Shown: positions 1 to 10,811 of the stretch, piece by piece
How positions within the stretch are numbered: the first letter of the stretch is position 1
Layout: every line of letters begins with the position of its first letter
NCBI GenBank assembly: GCA_000507305.1
Contig: DF239046.1
Span: 248,001 to 312,000 of the forward strand
DNA length: 64,000 nucleotides
Source: Breviolum minutum Mf 1.05b.01
Taxonomy: Eukaryota > Sar > Dinophyceae > Suessiales > Symbiodiniaceae
Reading direction: 5' to 3'
Notes under the pieces: generated by a model
Seen by the model: the letters and a program-made list of their open reading frames with translations, nothing else
Told to the model about the DNA's origin: nothing
Databases searched by the model: none
Made by a program: the position numbers and the translations under genes

Positions 1-309
1 ACACTTATACAACCATGTGCCTATTAATTTTCTTCATTTTAATTCATTTTTGTTGGAGTATCTTGTGTGTGTGTTTTCCCTGTTTCAAACGGAAACTTCG
101 CATATTTTGTTTGGGGTCGCGACTTGAATTCCAGCCTTGGCAGACGACGCTCTTGAACTATCCGGTGACGGGCAACTCCAACTTGGATTGTGGTACCTTG
201 GCGGCTTTTCCAACAAAAACCCACGGGAAAGGAAACAAAAGTCCGAAAAACTTCGAAACACTAAGGAAAATTGGTTTTGAAAACCTTGGTCGAATTTCGA
301 AAACGAGGG

Positions 310-535
310 ATAGACCTCAAGGTGGTGGCAGTAGCTCTTCGAGACCTACTCCCGGACCAAGCAGCCCAAGGAGATCAAGGAGCACAAGAAGAACTGAACG
401 TCCAGAAGAAGAAAGAGATTCCACAGATGCACTCCACAGGAAGATAGCCCTTATGTTCGCTACAGTGGTGACTGGTAGCTATGACGCCAGCGCAACAGTG
501 ACAGCGTTTGGTTTGAGGCAGACGTTACTACACTG
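310..535 (+). CDS. coding-like island, unassigned exon
   Basis: Two + strand frames stay open here. One gives a Ser/Pro/Arg-rich stretch followed by ALMFATVVTGSYDAS-like sequence; another gives LKVVAVALRDLLPDQAAQ and ends at a stop near 446. Base composition is richer in G+C than the surrounding DNA. I cannot choose the frame or name a family. It may be one exon of a gene lying mostly to the left of the window. Confidence 0.25.
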
Positions 536-652
536 GTAATGCTGCAGTAATGCTTTTCTCATCGAATTTAAGGGTAGCCCCGCAATGCCAAAAATCCTCC
601 AGAAAATGGAGCCACCTAGATCAGGCTTATTAGTGGATGATGGTGGTTAATA

Positions 653-780
653 ACCCTAGTCTTCCAAAATCCTCCGAATACCTTGTGAGAATCGGTGTTT
701 GGGCCCCCTTTTTAGGCCTTGTCTGTCGGCGTTTGTGGGTCCAAACATCTACTCACAAGGTATGACTGGAAGACTAGGGT
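653..780. mobile_element. foldback element, family A
   Basis: The terminal inverted repeats are CCCTAGTCTTCCA on the left and TGGAAGACTAGGG on the right. Inside them an ATACCTTGTGAG / CTCACAAGGTAT pair is also inverted, so the whole 128 bases can fold. The same ends recur at 3966-4012 and 62778-62903. Confidence 0.8.
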
Positions 781-1476
781 AATCCTATGATCATACATTT
801 TGGTACGTACTATCTTTTCTTCCGGTCGCCACGAAAAAATCCAAAGGTGCCTGAAAAAAAGATTCAAAAATATTCTTTGCTCCTGTTTTTTACCAACATG
901 TACCTTCAATAAGCTTCACTGTTACCCTCCAGGGAACAAGTCCATATCCCAGCTGGGGAAAAGGAAAATACTCTTCAAATATATGCCTTATCAGGGGGAT
1001 ATGTCAATTTCCTGGAGGGTACAGTTTTTGGACCCAATCATATTGTCATGATTAGGGTGTGTGTTATTCTCATGTTTGTGCAGGGAATTCTCCATTACCC
1101 CTTCTCAGACAAATTGGATCCCAACAAAACCTCGGCAAGACTTTGGAAGTCCCTGGAGAGACCCGCACAGCCTCCTTGACATTCAAAATTAAGCCATGTA
1201 AACCAATAGAAATTAAAATTGTTTTTTCAGGTACCTGAGTGTTGCCTCGAATGTAAGATTTGCAAGACTTCTATTAGGAGTATTCCTGTATTTTGATAAT
1301 TATACAATATTATACATTTCCGTGATCACCCTCCATCTTATTGTCTTCAAGTCTTGTTTATCTTTTTTACTTGTCATCCTTAGTATCATCAACATACATG
1401 ACTACCCCTTGAACTTTTCCCGAAAAAAAAATGGGTTGTCCCCGTTGTCCCAGTGATAGGATTCGGATCGTTGAAG
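781..1476. other. no gene seen
   Basis: AT-rich DNA with a short inverted pair near 925-1020 (ACCCTCCAGG ... CCTGGAGGGT). No open frame here has codon use or motifs suggesting a protein. Confidence 0.5.
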
Positions 1477-1571
1477 GTAAGAGTTGAAATCCCATTATTT
1501 TCAAGGTTTTAGCCTTAGCACTATCCCAGGTGGTGAAAGTTTAGGATTTCTGGTTGCCATCAACAGTATTA
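1477..1571. mobile_element. degenerate foldback element, family C
   Basis: The core CCCATTATTTTCAAGGTTTT and the right end GCCATCAACAGTA match the intact copy at 11513-11620, but the left arm is poorly kept. Confidence 0.45.
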
Positions 1572-1623
1572 CCAGGAGGGGGGTATGCCAACCCAACCTA
1601 TAAAGTGGTGAAAAAGAAGAACA

Positions 1624-1852
1624 CTACTGGGATGTCCTACTGGTACTTAGTAAATAGATTAGTTCACCTCTATATTGGTTGGATATTTGTCCCCTAAGTA
1701 GGTGAAACAACCCAACTTACTAAGTACCTTTGGACCCCAAAACCATGAATAATGAAGGTTTTAGGCCCTCAATATATAATGGGTCATAACCCCTAAAAAT
1801 GAAGGTTTTGGGTTCCCAGGGTAGTTACTAACTTCCATGGACACCCTAGTAT
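1624..1852. mobile_element. foldback element, family F, interrupted by G
   Basis: Ends are ACTACTGGGATGTCC and GGACACCCTAGTAT, as in the uninterrupted copies at 14709-14820, 35081-35211 and 39958-40085. This copy is about 100 bases longer because another element (1724-1826) sits in its right half. Confidence 0.75.
1724..1826. mobile_element. element G, nested in family F
   Basis: The segment from AGTACCTTTGGACCCC to TTGGGTTCCCAGGGTAG is repeated nearly base for base at 43453-43552 in a different context, so it is a separate mobile unit. It contains two inverted AATGAAGGTTTT-type arms. Confidence 0.75.
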
Positions 1853-1964
1853 GCCAACAAATCTGGGAGTTACCAGGCTCGTGGAGGTTTCCACGCCAAG
1901 GATGACGTTTTTCCAAACCCTGAAACGACAAAGAAGAGACATCTGTGACATCTCCAGCCACCCA

Positions 1965-2053
1965 CAGGATCCATGGGACTGGTTTATTTACCTACATGAA
2001 AACCCTAAAAATCAACCATTCATGTAGGTGAATATACCAGTCCCATGGATCCT
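1965..2053. mobile_element. foldback element, family H
   Basis: Ends are AGGATCCATGGGACTGGT and ACCAGTCCCATGGATCCT, a perfect 18-base inverted repeat. Inside are TTTACCTACATGAA and TTCATGTAGGTGAA. Confidence 0.85.
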
Positions 2054-2939
2054 AGGATTACTGGAGTGCTCTCCTTTTCATGTCAAGGGACCTTTATTAC
2101 GGTAAGTATGCACCACTTCACAAACATCTTTCACAGCTACTGTCTACTAATTCACACCTGCACCTCCAAGTCGTGACCATTTCACATATTTCACGCGGTC
2201 AGCATTTCAGAGTGTTTCTTCACCATTTGCCACCGGAGAGCTTGACCTTAGAAATGGCAAAAGTCAATTTCATCCCGATTGGGAGAATTCCCGAGTTATG
2301 CACCAAAAAGTGTTTCGTCAATGGCAGTTGATGAATAAAAACATCGTGAACCTGCGGATCCGATAGATATCCCGTTCTTGTTTTTCAAATCCTTAAGCAT
2401 CCCACAGATGCGATTATGGCTTAGTAGGAAAAAATATACCTCTAGCCTCTTGTTGTCATGGAACTTTGGAGATGTGTTGATGTAGGAAATTGGGGCCCCA
2501 TACAACTACATGTACACCTAGTATTACTCTACCTTCTCTACTGGGATACTCCAGATTTTTTGTTCAATGTTGTTGTTTTCTTATTTTTTGAGACGTTGAC
2601 TTTTTTTTAGATGTGTGTTTCTTTCTTTTTCTTATGCTTGACGGTTCTCGAATTGAGGTACATTGATTTGCTGGACTTTTGAAAGCTTTCAATTTATGGC
2701 CAACATCACCAACCCTTCGCGTCTCGGCTTTGATCGGCAAATGAGATAACAATTGGAAAGGCTTGGGAGTTGTTGTTTGTTGGAGTGTTATATACATATA
2801 TATGTTATATTTTCTTCCTTAAAACAAATCATACGCAACTAATGTGATACTAACATAGTACTGACCAATAACCAGTTGACCTTGCTTATGTAGTTTAGGG
2901 GATGAAATCCTTCCCAGTTATATGTGTTTTGTTAACCAC
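2054..2939. other. no gene seen
   Basis: AT-rich stretch with T-runs and a short TATATACATATATATG tract near 2789. I see neither a foldback element nor a convincing exon. Confidence 0.45.
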
Positions 2940-3000
2940 TTGGGGAAGATTCCCAATTTGGACTGATATTTTTCAAAGGGGTTGAAACCACCAACTAGTA
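2940..3000. mobile_element. partial element, family K
   Basis: Right half only: CTTGGGGAAGATTCCCAA followed by GGTTGAAACCACCAACTAGT. Full copies at 42119-42220 and 51044-51141 begin with GGTGGTGGTTTCAAAT, the inverted partner of this right end. Confidence 0.65.
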
Positions 3001-3046
3001 ATTTAATTTATGCTTGTTTCAACAAAGATCAAATGTGATATGTGGT

Positions 3047-3154
3047 CCCAGGGATCCAATCATCTTCTGCGAATGGTAATGGAACCTAAGTACCTTGCTG
3101 AGGAGGTGACTATACACCCCAATCATCTTCTGAGAAAATTACTGGATTCCTAGG
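3047..3154. mobile_element. foldback element, family N
   Basis: Left GGGATCCAATCATCTTCTG and right ATTACTGGATTCCTAGG are partly inverted. Relatives lie at 17289-17392 and 58637-58735. The CAATCATCTTCTG motif occurs twice inside. Confidence 0.5.
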
Positions 3155-3965
3155 GTGGTATACAAAATAAGATGTGTTTGCGTTTCACCATCACGCCCTG
3201 TTTTTGTTTTTCTGTTGCCACGGTGTTTTCTGTTACGACGTTTAACTCAGGAGTGTTCGCCTGGACTACTCCACCGCAGCACAGGGCTTTGACATCACAC
3301 GACAGATGTTGGAGGTGCAGACACCCTGCTGGTTGTTTGTCAGGAAATGGATGGTCCCATGACACTCAACTACCATGGGGAAGCCACGTTTCATTGAATT
3401 CTTAGGGGTTTTATGAATGTTTATGACTCATGACTCATGACCCTCATATTTTTTAGGGCTGAACAACCTTCGTGTTTCTTGGGCACTTGGGTCCAAAGGT
3501 AGGCGGTGGTTTCGAATATATTTTTAAGATTTATATTCCCTATTGAAGGGCAACGATCCATTTTTTGACCAATATTTTGCCATTGGGTCCAAACCAGCAC
3601 GTAGTCAATATATGATGTATGTTTATGCCATGTTTGCCCCTTGAACTTCCCAAATCTACTGACTGTTTGTCAAGAAATTGTCATCAAAAATAATTCCCTA
3701 GATTGCAGGGCAGCACAACAAATTTGAGGCAAATGTTGAGTTTACGCCGGTACTTTCTAGAGGAATTGGTCCTTCGAAGATACTGTATGGTTTGGGCTGG
3801 TATAATAGAATGACCTGATAGATGATGTAAAGATGGATGGATGGATGGAATTTTCTGGAATTTGCTTGGCAATTTGCCTCCAGAGAATAAAATCGTGACA
3901 TGAGTGATTGAAGAAACTTGTTTATGGCACGCTGTGCAAACTAGCTGTCATACTGCCCATTCACA
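3155..3965. other. no gene seen
   Basis: Moderately AT-rich. Short open frames occur but none shows a recognisable motif. A four-copy GGAT array lies near 3835-3848. Confidence 0.4.
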
Positions 3966-4012
3966 CCCTAGTCTTCCAAAATCCTCCGAATACCTTGTGA
4001 GTAGGTGAGCCT
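3966..4012. mobile_element. half element, family A
   Basis: The left arm is identical to that of 653-780 (CCCTAGTCTTCCAAAATCC and onwards), but no matching right arm follows, so this copy is broken. Confidence 0.6.
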
Positions 4013-4263
4013 CTGAGTCCATAACCACTTGGTGCATGTACTTTTGTCGGGTGATTGTTTGCGGAAACGATTTCAATCCATTCAATCACCATGCGATCGG
4101 AAAATGTTTGGAACCTGTCCAACCATGGGCTTTCCAGTCGGAAAAATCCCAAAGATAAGGATCGACTTCTGTCGGAGGAGTGTTCAGCACTCTGTTTCTG
4201 TGTCATACTCTTGTCATACGGGTTTGGATTTGTTTAAGATGATCAGTTACTTTGTAATTACCA

Positions 4264-4331
4264 TTGATGCTGATGACGACGAAGACGATATTGATGATGC
4301 TGATGCTGGTGATGATGCTGATGACGACGAC

Positions 4332-4366
<35 letters not shown>
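4264..4366 (+). repeat. GAT trinucleotide array
   Basis: An imperfect then perfect GAT repeat. It would read as poly-Asp, poly-Met or poly-Ile/Ser depending on frame and strand. Nothing around it argues for translation, so it is treated as a microsatellite. Confidence 0.9.
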
Positions 4367-4530
4367 GCGAAGATGCCCTAGTCTTGAAGCAAACGTTGCT
4401 ACTCCTATGCAGCTGCAACTCCGCAACGCCTGAAGATTGTTGGCGAAGTGAACCGTGCGACCAGGCACGAATGCCTACCTTGACAGAAGAGCAGAGGCCC
4501 AGGGGAAGCAAGATGGTGATCCGTTGGTGA

Positions 4531-4637
4531 CTACACCCTGGAAGATTAACATGGAACCTGAAAATGATGGTTTGGAAGATGATTTTCCTTTCCAAATGGG
4601 TCATTTGTAGGTTCCATGTTAATCTTCCAGGGTGTAT
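4531..4637. mobile_element. foldback element, family D
   Basis: Ends TACACCCTGGAAGATTAACA and TGTTAATCTTCCAGGGTGTA form a perfect 20-base inverted repeat, continued inside by TGGAACCT / AGGTTCCA. A close copy is at 53694-53797. Confidence 0.9.
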
Positions 4638-5046
4638 CCAATAACAGCTACTGAACCTTTCACAAGCAAACCATGTTCCATCATTTTTGTATGACTATGG
4701 GAAGAAAGAGTAGACTAGTGAAAACTCAGCTCCTTCATTGTGTCTTTACACTGCTGAAGACTCAGAGCCCTTACTGCTTCTGGGACGCTTTTTTTGTTGA
4801 GGGAGGGATCACTAGAAGAGGGGTTTCCTTGTGGCATGGCATCATTTTCAGGTTTCATAAGGCATGTTCCAAGGGAGTAAGATGACAACAAAATTTCACT
4901 ATTGCACAACATGCCGATGGGTAATACCTGAGTGAGTATGATACACTTTGGACACTTGGGCTGTGTTTTTGTAGGGATACACCGAAATGGTTGTGGCTAA
5001 TTTGAAGGAGTTACCTTGTATGTTTCCAGGATACAGCCCCAGAAAT

Positions 5047-5130
5047 TCAACATAGATACAAGAAATATCATGGTTTGGAAAGGGTGTTCCTTTCAAACCA
5101 TTTTCCAAATGTATCTATATGATATGTTGA
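5047..5130. repeat. imperfect hairpin
   Basis: AACATAGATACA and TGGTTTGGAAA on the left pair with TTTCAAACCA and TGTATCTAT on the right. The spacing resembles the foldback families but the outer ends differ. Confidence 0.5.
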
Positions 5131-5302
5131 TTTACAAAGTTGCGTACCTTTGTTATTTGCTGAAAACATCCTCAGAATTACCGGAATGCGGAACTTTCGG
5201 GTGGGTTGGGTTTTTTCTACAACCGCTATTTGTTTTCCTATAGAAAATCCATGAACATCAGTACGCTGGTTGGGTTTGAAACGCTGATTTTCACGCTCAA
5301 AA

Positions 5303-5400
5303 ACCCCGGAAGATTAGTTAGGCGGGTCCACCTGGAAGTTCGGACAATTATCGACTCCGAATCATCCATTTTCAGGTTCCAGCTGTGAATCTTCTGGGTT
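5303..5400. mobile_element. diverged foldback element, family D-like
   Basis: CCCCGGAAGATTAG on the left faces GAATCTTCTGGG on the right, with CACCTGGAAGTT facing CAGGTTCCAG-type arms inside. Confidence 0.5.
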
Positions 5401-5654
5401 TTTTTCACTCGCAGCCTTGAAGATTTGTCCCCAAAGGCCCAACATCTTTGCGTTTCGGAAGTTCGCACAGATCATACGGGCCTCGAGATCTGAATCGATA
5501 TTGGTTTTCTAGGGGCACCCAGCAGTGTTCAAGAGACCCTGGTTGTTGCTTGATATAGGCGTTGTCAGAAATCCTAGCCAGTTATATTGGGATTATTTTA
5601 TATAAGCAAATTTTTTAAGGATCCCGGAATCTAAACTGATCAGGATTTCATGGT

Positions 5655-5767
5655 TTACACTCCCTGAAACTAACAGTTCGCACCTGAAAATAGGCCATCC
5701 CAAAAGGAAACGATCATATTCCAACCATCCATTTTTAGGTGCGAAAATGTTAGTTTCAGGGAGGGTA
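5655..5767. mobile_element. foldback element, family B
   Basis: Ends TCCCTGAAACTAACAGTTCG and the inverted TGTTAGTTTCAGGGA, with a GCACCTGAAAAT / ATTTTTAGGTGC pair inside. Other copies: 6399, 10694, 14402, 16338, 39315 and 39871. Confidence 0.85.
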
Positions 5768-5966
5768 TGTCAGCCAAGGGTTTGGTGCACGCTCAAATCT
5801 GCAACCCTAAACTTGGATCCTTCCAGGTTAGGTACAGGCCGTGATGATCGTCCTGGCCAAGCGAACTCCTTGATCTTTGCGATCAAACTCAGTCGGGGGA
5901 ACCCACAAATTTTCAACTGTTGAGGGTAAGACATGAGAGGATGTTTGTTTTGAGGGAATTGTTGAT

Positions 5967-6067
5967 ATGGGTGTTTCCTTAAATGGTGGTACCCAAGACA
6001 CCCCAAAATGATGATTTTTAGCAGGAAAACCCATGGTTGTTGGGTACCACCATTTTAGGAACCCCCC
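5967..6067. mobile_element. foldback element, family J
   Basis: ATGGGTGTTTCCTTAAATGG and the GGTGGTACCCAA arm on the left face TTGGGTACCACCATTTTAGG on the right. Confidence 0.7.
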
Positions 6068-6398
6068 TTATATTTGGATTTGTTTAAGATGTTTTTTATC
6101 TTGCAGCAGGGTAAATCACCATCAAACTACGATTTGGGAGAATATGTGTTTCAAGCATCTTAATACGAGTAGTGAAGTCTTATGACGATTCATGACTATT
6201 GGAAATTAGACGGGTGGAATTATGTTGGCCATGTGTTGATGAATTCGGCAATCGATGCACTTTGTCACTATGTGTTTGAATCATGTTTGTTCATGTTTGT
6301 TCCGTTTTATGCAAGCTTGGACCCAAACGATGCAACAAGTATGCTGGAGAAACACCAATATCGTTTGGTCCTTTGGGGATTTTTTCTGGTACCAAAGA

Positions 6399-6503
6399 TA
6401 CCCTCCCTGAAGCTGACGAATTGCACCTGCAAAAATGATGGTTGGAAGATGATCCTTTTCTTTTGGGACCCTGTGCGATTTCCTGTTCGTTTCAGGAAGG
6501 GTA
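6399..6503. mobile_element. foldback element, family B
   Basis: TACCCTCCCTGAAGC on the left and TTTCAGGAAGGGTA on the right. Arms are more diverged than in the copy at 5655. Confidence 0.65.
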
Positions 6504-6524
6504 ATCTCCAAACCCTTCAAACCA

Positions 6525-6617
6525 GGATCCATGGGACTGGTATATTTACCTACACGAATGGTTGATTTGTATGGTAAATTAGTAGGTAAATATACCGTTC
6601 GTCCGATGGATCTTATG
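6525..6617. mobile_element. foldback element, family H
   Basis: GGATCCATGGGACTGGTATA on the left; AGGTAAATATACCGTTCGTC and GATGGATC on the right. A roughly 20-base direct repeat (TCCAAACCCTTCAAA-like) flanks it on both sides. Confidence 0.75.
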
Positions 6618-6828
6618 GGAAATCATCTCCAACCCCTTCAAAAGTTGAATTGGAAGTTGGCAGCTTTTCCTCTCAGGTCAAGATACCTCGGTGGATGGAG
6701 ACATGTTGGTAAGAGCTCCCTATGGCTTTACCTTTGAAGAGGATCGTCAGGGTTGCCATTTAGGTGAGTTTTTCAGAAATTTTATCCTGACAGGTTTAGC
6801 TGGTTGATATTATCTTTTTGGGAGCATT

Positions 6829-6992
6829 ACTTGGAGGATCATCCCATTTAGTAAGTGGTTAATAACTTAATGGTTAGTTTTGGTCCCCTAACTGGGGTTG
6901 TGGGACCCCTTCCAAATGGCCGTTTTATGGCTTATAAATGGGGGTTACTAACTACTTACTAACATTTACTAACTGGGATCATCCTCCAAGTA
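6829..6992. mobile_element. foldback element, family E
   Basis: TACTTGGAGGATCATCCCA / TGGGATCATCCTCCAAGTA ends are perfectly inverted. Arms contain AGTTAGTAAC-type repeats and a GGTCCCCTAACTGGGGTTG centre. Copies: 7707 (left end lost), 9432, 33450 and 60297 (right end lost). Confidence 0.85.
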
Positions 6993-7366
6993 CCTGGCTG
7001 GTGCTTAGTGATGAGCACATGAGAATTTCCGATGGCCATTTTCCCTAGTAAATGATGAGCAAATCAGCAATTGGTTGGGAGTGCTGCGCACCAGCCAGTT
7101 ATGACAAGAAGATAGCCTATTGATGGGAATCTATATGAACCAAGCAGTTCAATCCAAAATATCCTGGATCTTCGAGATATGTAGAGTTTCTGACCAAAAC
7201 TGGTAGGTTATTTGAATGAAGGGGCACACACACACACATATTCTACACACTTATCAAGTATAAGATATGGTATGATACGGATACGATATCAGATGTCCCG
7301 TGGTATGTTTAGCAAAATATACATGTGGCAAAGACCTTCTTTTGGAGATTGAAACTGTTCCAAAAT

Positions 7367-7473
7367 ATGGGTGTTTCCAAAAAAAGGGGTAGCCCCAAAT
7401 CATCCACGTTAATAAGGTTTTCCATTATAAGCCATCCATTTTGGGACACCCCTATTTTTGGAAGCATCCATAT
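7367..7473. mobile_element. foldback element, family J
   Basis: ATGGGTGTTTCCAAAAA faces TATTTTTGGAAGCATCCAT. The middle carries the inverted AAATCATCCA / CCATCCATTTTG arms. Confidence 0.8.
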
Positions 7474-7706
7474 AGGACATTCACAGGTTCCAGACATATG
7501 CTTTGCTGTTGTTGGCGATGCCCTCAAGGGTTTCCTAAAGCGTTAGCAACTCGGATTGGCACCAGAGCCATTCCCTCTTCCCAATGTTTCTTTCGTCCCG
7601 GAAATCATCCCCCAAAAATATGGCCAAAGAAATCTGATTTGGGAAATTCGTATCAACCAACTTATGTCATACAAATTTCGATGCTCCACCCACTCCAAGT
7701 TGATAG

Positions 7707-7818
7707 CCATGGTTAGTTTTGGTCCCCTTACTGGGGTTGTTCCCTTTCCAAATGGCTTTTTCATGGCTTATAAATAGGGATTAGTAAGTACTTACTCACG
7801 GGGATGATCCTCCAAGTG
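7707..7818. mobile_element. truncated element, family E
   Basis: Starts within the element (GGTTAGTTTTGGTCCCC) and runs to the right end GGGATGATCCTCCAAGTG. The left end is absent. Confidence 0.65.
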
Positions 7819-8110
7819 CTACCCGTCCCAGGATGCAATATATGCCATTTATAAGTAGTTTTGACAACCAGTTTACTAACCATTGATACCAGCAAACCCG
7901 TCCATTTTGGACATCCAAGTAACCAACCACCGGATGGGTCCCAGGAGTGTTTATCCTTCATCGAAGTCTCTGAGAGTGCCACATTTGGACCGAAAGTGAG
8001 GTTTCCCGAGGCGAGGGTGGAAGAGTCGAGGAGGGTGGATGTTTTTTTCTCCGGGATGTTGGGAAGCGTTCAACAGGAGATGTGAGCAATGTCAACTATA
8101 ATGGTAAATT

Positions 8111-8224
8111 GGTGGTTTGGGTCCCGGTGGTTTGGGATTCCCCAAGTAACCATCCCCTTCATAAGATTTCATAAGTTCATAAGGGGATCCCAGAAATCCA
8201 AAACCACCAGGCTCCAAACCACCA
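8111..8224. mobile_element. foldback element, family M
   Basis: GGTGGTTTGGGTCCCGGTGG at the left faces CCACCAGGCTCCAAACCACC at the right, around an ATCCCCTTCATAAG / CTTATGAAGGGGAT-type stem. Relatives: 37021 and 43368. Confidence 0.75.
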
Positions 8225-8735
8225 AATAACCATTGGTGGAGCAATGAAAAAAGGTCCGTTTACGGTTGTTTACAGTAAGTATAGGATGACGTTACCTACC
8301 CAAGTTATTTGAAGATTATTTCATATGAAATAAGGATCCCTTCATTAAACAACCCAGATGCAATGGAACGTATCAGACCCTTTTTCATGATGGCTCAGTT
8401 TTGTTAAGGTCAAACATGGATCCGGTGCCCTTTCCCCCTCCGAAGCGGCGTTTCGGCGTTTCCCCTGTCAGGAGTTCACGGTGTGGCCGACGAACGTGTT
8501 GATCACGCAATGCAAGGAATCTCAAATGACGCAGTTCTGTTGTGAATTTTCAATAAAACTGCCTAGGATCTGAACATGTTAGGACTTCGATTCTTTTAGA
8601 GTATACGTATCTTTCAAGTCAAGTATTTTTTCATCGTTTTTGTGTTTGTTTTTGTGAGCGAAGAAAATGTGGTGAAACAGCACTTGACTTTTGTGCTGAA
8701 CAGAGTGAAGCTTCCCACCCAGTAATTGTGATATG

Positions 8736-8844
8736 ATATGAATGTTTCCAAAAATAGGGGTACCCCAAAATGGATGGTTTATAGTTCCAAAACCTTATTA
8801 AAATGGATGATTTGGGGCTCCACTATTTTTGGAAACACCCATAT
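8736..8844. mobile_element. foldback element, family J
   Basis: GTTTCCAAAAATAGGGGTAC faces CACTATTTTTGGAAACAC. Almost identical to 55291-55400. Confidence 0.85.
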
Positions 8845-8876
8845 GTTTTCACTTCATGTTTGCTTTTTTCAACAGC

Positions 8877-8990
8877 GCCTTGCCGTGGGGTTCCCCTCAG
8901 CAGCCGGCCTATCACCCAACTGCCATGAGATATGCAATGATGGGCCCCTGATTTGTTCGAAGATCAGCCTATTTGTCACAACTGAATCCC
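8877..8990 (+). CDS. coding-like island, unassigned
   Basis: After an AG at 8876 two + frames are open and G+C rises; one is Pro/Gln/Tyr-rich, the other reads RLAVGFPSAAGLSPN. No family recognised. It could be a single small exon. Confidence 0.2.
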
Positions 8991-9431
8991 ACGAGAAATA
9001 AGGGGAAGGGAGTTCCCTGCAGGCCAGTGGAAAGTGGAATTCGTGAAAGTTCCTAAGGGATTTCCATTTATGCTAATAGTTAAGTTTGGTACTGAAGAAA
9101 TCCGGGCCAAGGATTGACTAATAGAAACTAATAGAACATCTCACATGTTGGCATTTCATACATATCTCATTTGGTGAACCGGATTTCAGAAGGCATCAAC
9201 ACTATGCATGGACGGGTATACCCCCAATTTCCCCCTTTTGTACGATACTATGAATTTGGATTATTTCATTTATTAAATTTGGATGATTTCAATCATGTTT
9301 TAGCTACTATATAGGTTGTGGTTTCAAAAAGATGTTTGTTTTCTACCACGAAAATTATTCGAGAAATGATTCAATTTGACTTTGTTTTTTTGTGTTTTTA
9401 AGGTTGAAAGCCACCAAAAACCTCGTTTCTT

Positions 9432-9583
9432 GCTTGGAGGATCATCCCAGTTCGTAAGTGGTTAATACCCATGGTTAGTAGGTCCCCTAAGTAGGGTTAA
9501 TCCCCTTCCAAATGGGCTAAATGACTAAATGGCTTATAAATGGGGGTTACTAACTACTTACTTACTGGGATGATCCTCCAGGT
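9432..9583. mobile_element. foldback element, family E
   Basis: CTTGGAGGATCATCCCAG faces CTGGGATGATCCTCCAGG; centre GGTCCCCTAAGTAGGG. Confidence 0.85.
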
Positions 9584-9951
9584 GATCCCACCCCCAAAAA
9601 ATCCCTTTGAGTTTCGCCTGTCTCAGCTCGCCATCCAATAGGTCGAGGTGTGGATAGAAGTGCGCATATCCAGCTGACTTTCCAAACGGGGTCTGGGATG
9701 CCCGGCTATCTAATCATGGGAATATAAGGCGATTTTGAAGCAATCATGGTGGTTAGTAAACCGTTAGATAAGGCCGTTTTATTTGGGGGAAGGGGGTGGT
9801 GGCATTGGTTTTTTTTGCCCCTTAGATTCCCCCATGATCTCATGTTGGGCGGTTTGGAATGATGATGCTGGTTTAGAGTGATCTCTATGGAAGTGCATGG
9901 TGATGGTGACGAAGTTGTGGTGGTTTTATGCTGTTACATGCTGTTGCTGAT

Positions 9952-10028
9952 GCAACAACATCAACAACATCAACAACATTGACATCAACAGCATCAACAG
10001 CAACAACAACAACAACAACAACAACAAC
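9952..10028 (+). repeat. CAA/CAT trinucleotide tract
   Basis: Imperfect CAACAACAT units ending in a pure CAA run just before an inverted pair (ATAGATACC / GGTATCTAT at 10042-10107). Confidence 0.85.
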
Positions 10029-10194
10029 CGTGAAATTTGACATAGATACCAGCAATGTTTTGGAAAATCTATCTCCTTTGAATAATATTGCTATTGTGGG
10101 TATCTATGTTGAGCGAGGGTATGATACCTTCCAGCCTCATGCGTTCATGTGTCCAGCATTGATCTTTACGTCGCTGGGATTGTGTCGCTAGCTG

Positions 10195-10536
10195 ATGCAA
10201 GCTACTGGCCAAACAAAACGATTTTGTGCCAGCTCAAGGCGGCAGGCGCTGGTCGAGAAAGACGAACACATCGACGACCTGTGTGTTTGTATGAAGGCCC
10301 ACATTATGCCATATGACTTTTTTGATTTTTTGGTTTTCCACCAGGCGGTGGTATCGCAAGAGCAGCACATCGATGACCTCTGCTATAGCATTAAGGCCCA
10401 CATTATGACCTTTTGCAAGGAGTTTCCGCTTAGACAAAGCAAATGTTTGCAGTGTCGCAGGCGTTGTGGCTGGAATCCCTGGGAGGTCCAGCGAAAGAAC
10501 AAGCGTTCCAAATCACGGACCGCTTCCGTGAAATGA
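10195..10536 (+). CDS. exon-like block with an internal duplication
   Basis: One + frame stays open. It contains two copies of a 20-odd residue unit: QALVEKDEHIDDLC then KAHIM, and QAVVSQEQHIDDLC then KAHIM. The copies differ at several codons, so the duplication is not very recent. The segment between them may be an intron (a pyrimidine-rich tract ends in CCACCAG before copy two). The protein family is not recognised. Confidence 0.45.
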   Translation: MQATGQTKRFCASSRRQALVEKDEHIDDLCVCMKAHIMPYDFFDFLVFHQAVVSQEQHIDDLCYSIKAHIMTFCKEFPLRQSKCLQCRRRCGWNPWEVQRKNKRSKSRTASVK

Positions 10537-10625
10537 TGGACAGAGAGGTATTTCAATACCTGGACGGCAAATTCTACGCTGGCCTGATGTTGGACTTCTA
10601 TACGACAGCCTGGGGGCTTTTGACT
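10460..10625 (+). CDS. unassigned exon following the duplicated block
   Basis: From an AG near 10459, a different + frame reads SQALWLESLGGPAKEQAF and continues through REMMDREVFQYLDG and LMLDFYTTAWG. Composition and codon use look coding. It probably belongs to the same gene as the block at 10195, joined by splicing. Function unknown. Confidence 0.45.
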
Positions 10626-10693
10626 TATGGGAACATAATGCATCGTCATGCTTTCCTTTGAAGGAAGCTACTAGTAACATAGCAATTGAAAAC

Positions 10694-10811
10694 ATACCCT
10701 CCCTGAAACTAACAGTTCACACGTGAAAATTAATGGTTGGAAGACGATCCTTTCATTTTGGAGCTTGGCCTATTTTCAGGGGCTAACTCGCTGTGAGTTT
10801 TAGAAAGGGTA
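10694..10811. mobile_element. foldback element, family B
   Basis: TACCCTCCCTGAAACTAAC on the left; the right arm is degraded (GAGTTTTAGAAAGGGTA). Confidence 0.7.

Noticed and set aside
4203..4604. Long open frames on both strands across the GAT array
   Set aside because: They are open only because a triplet repeat has no stops; no protein motif lies outside the repeat.
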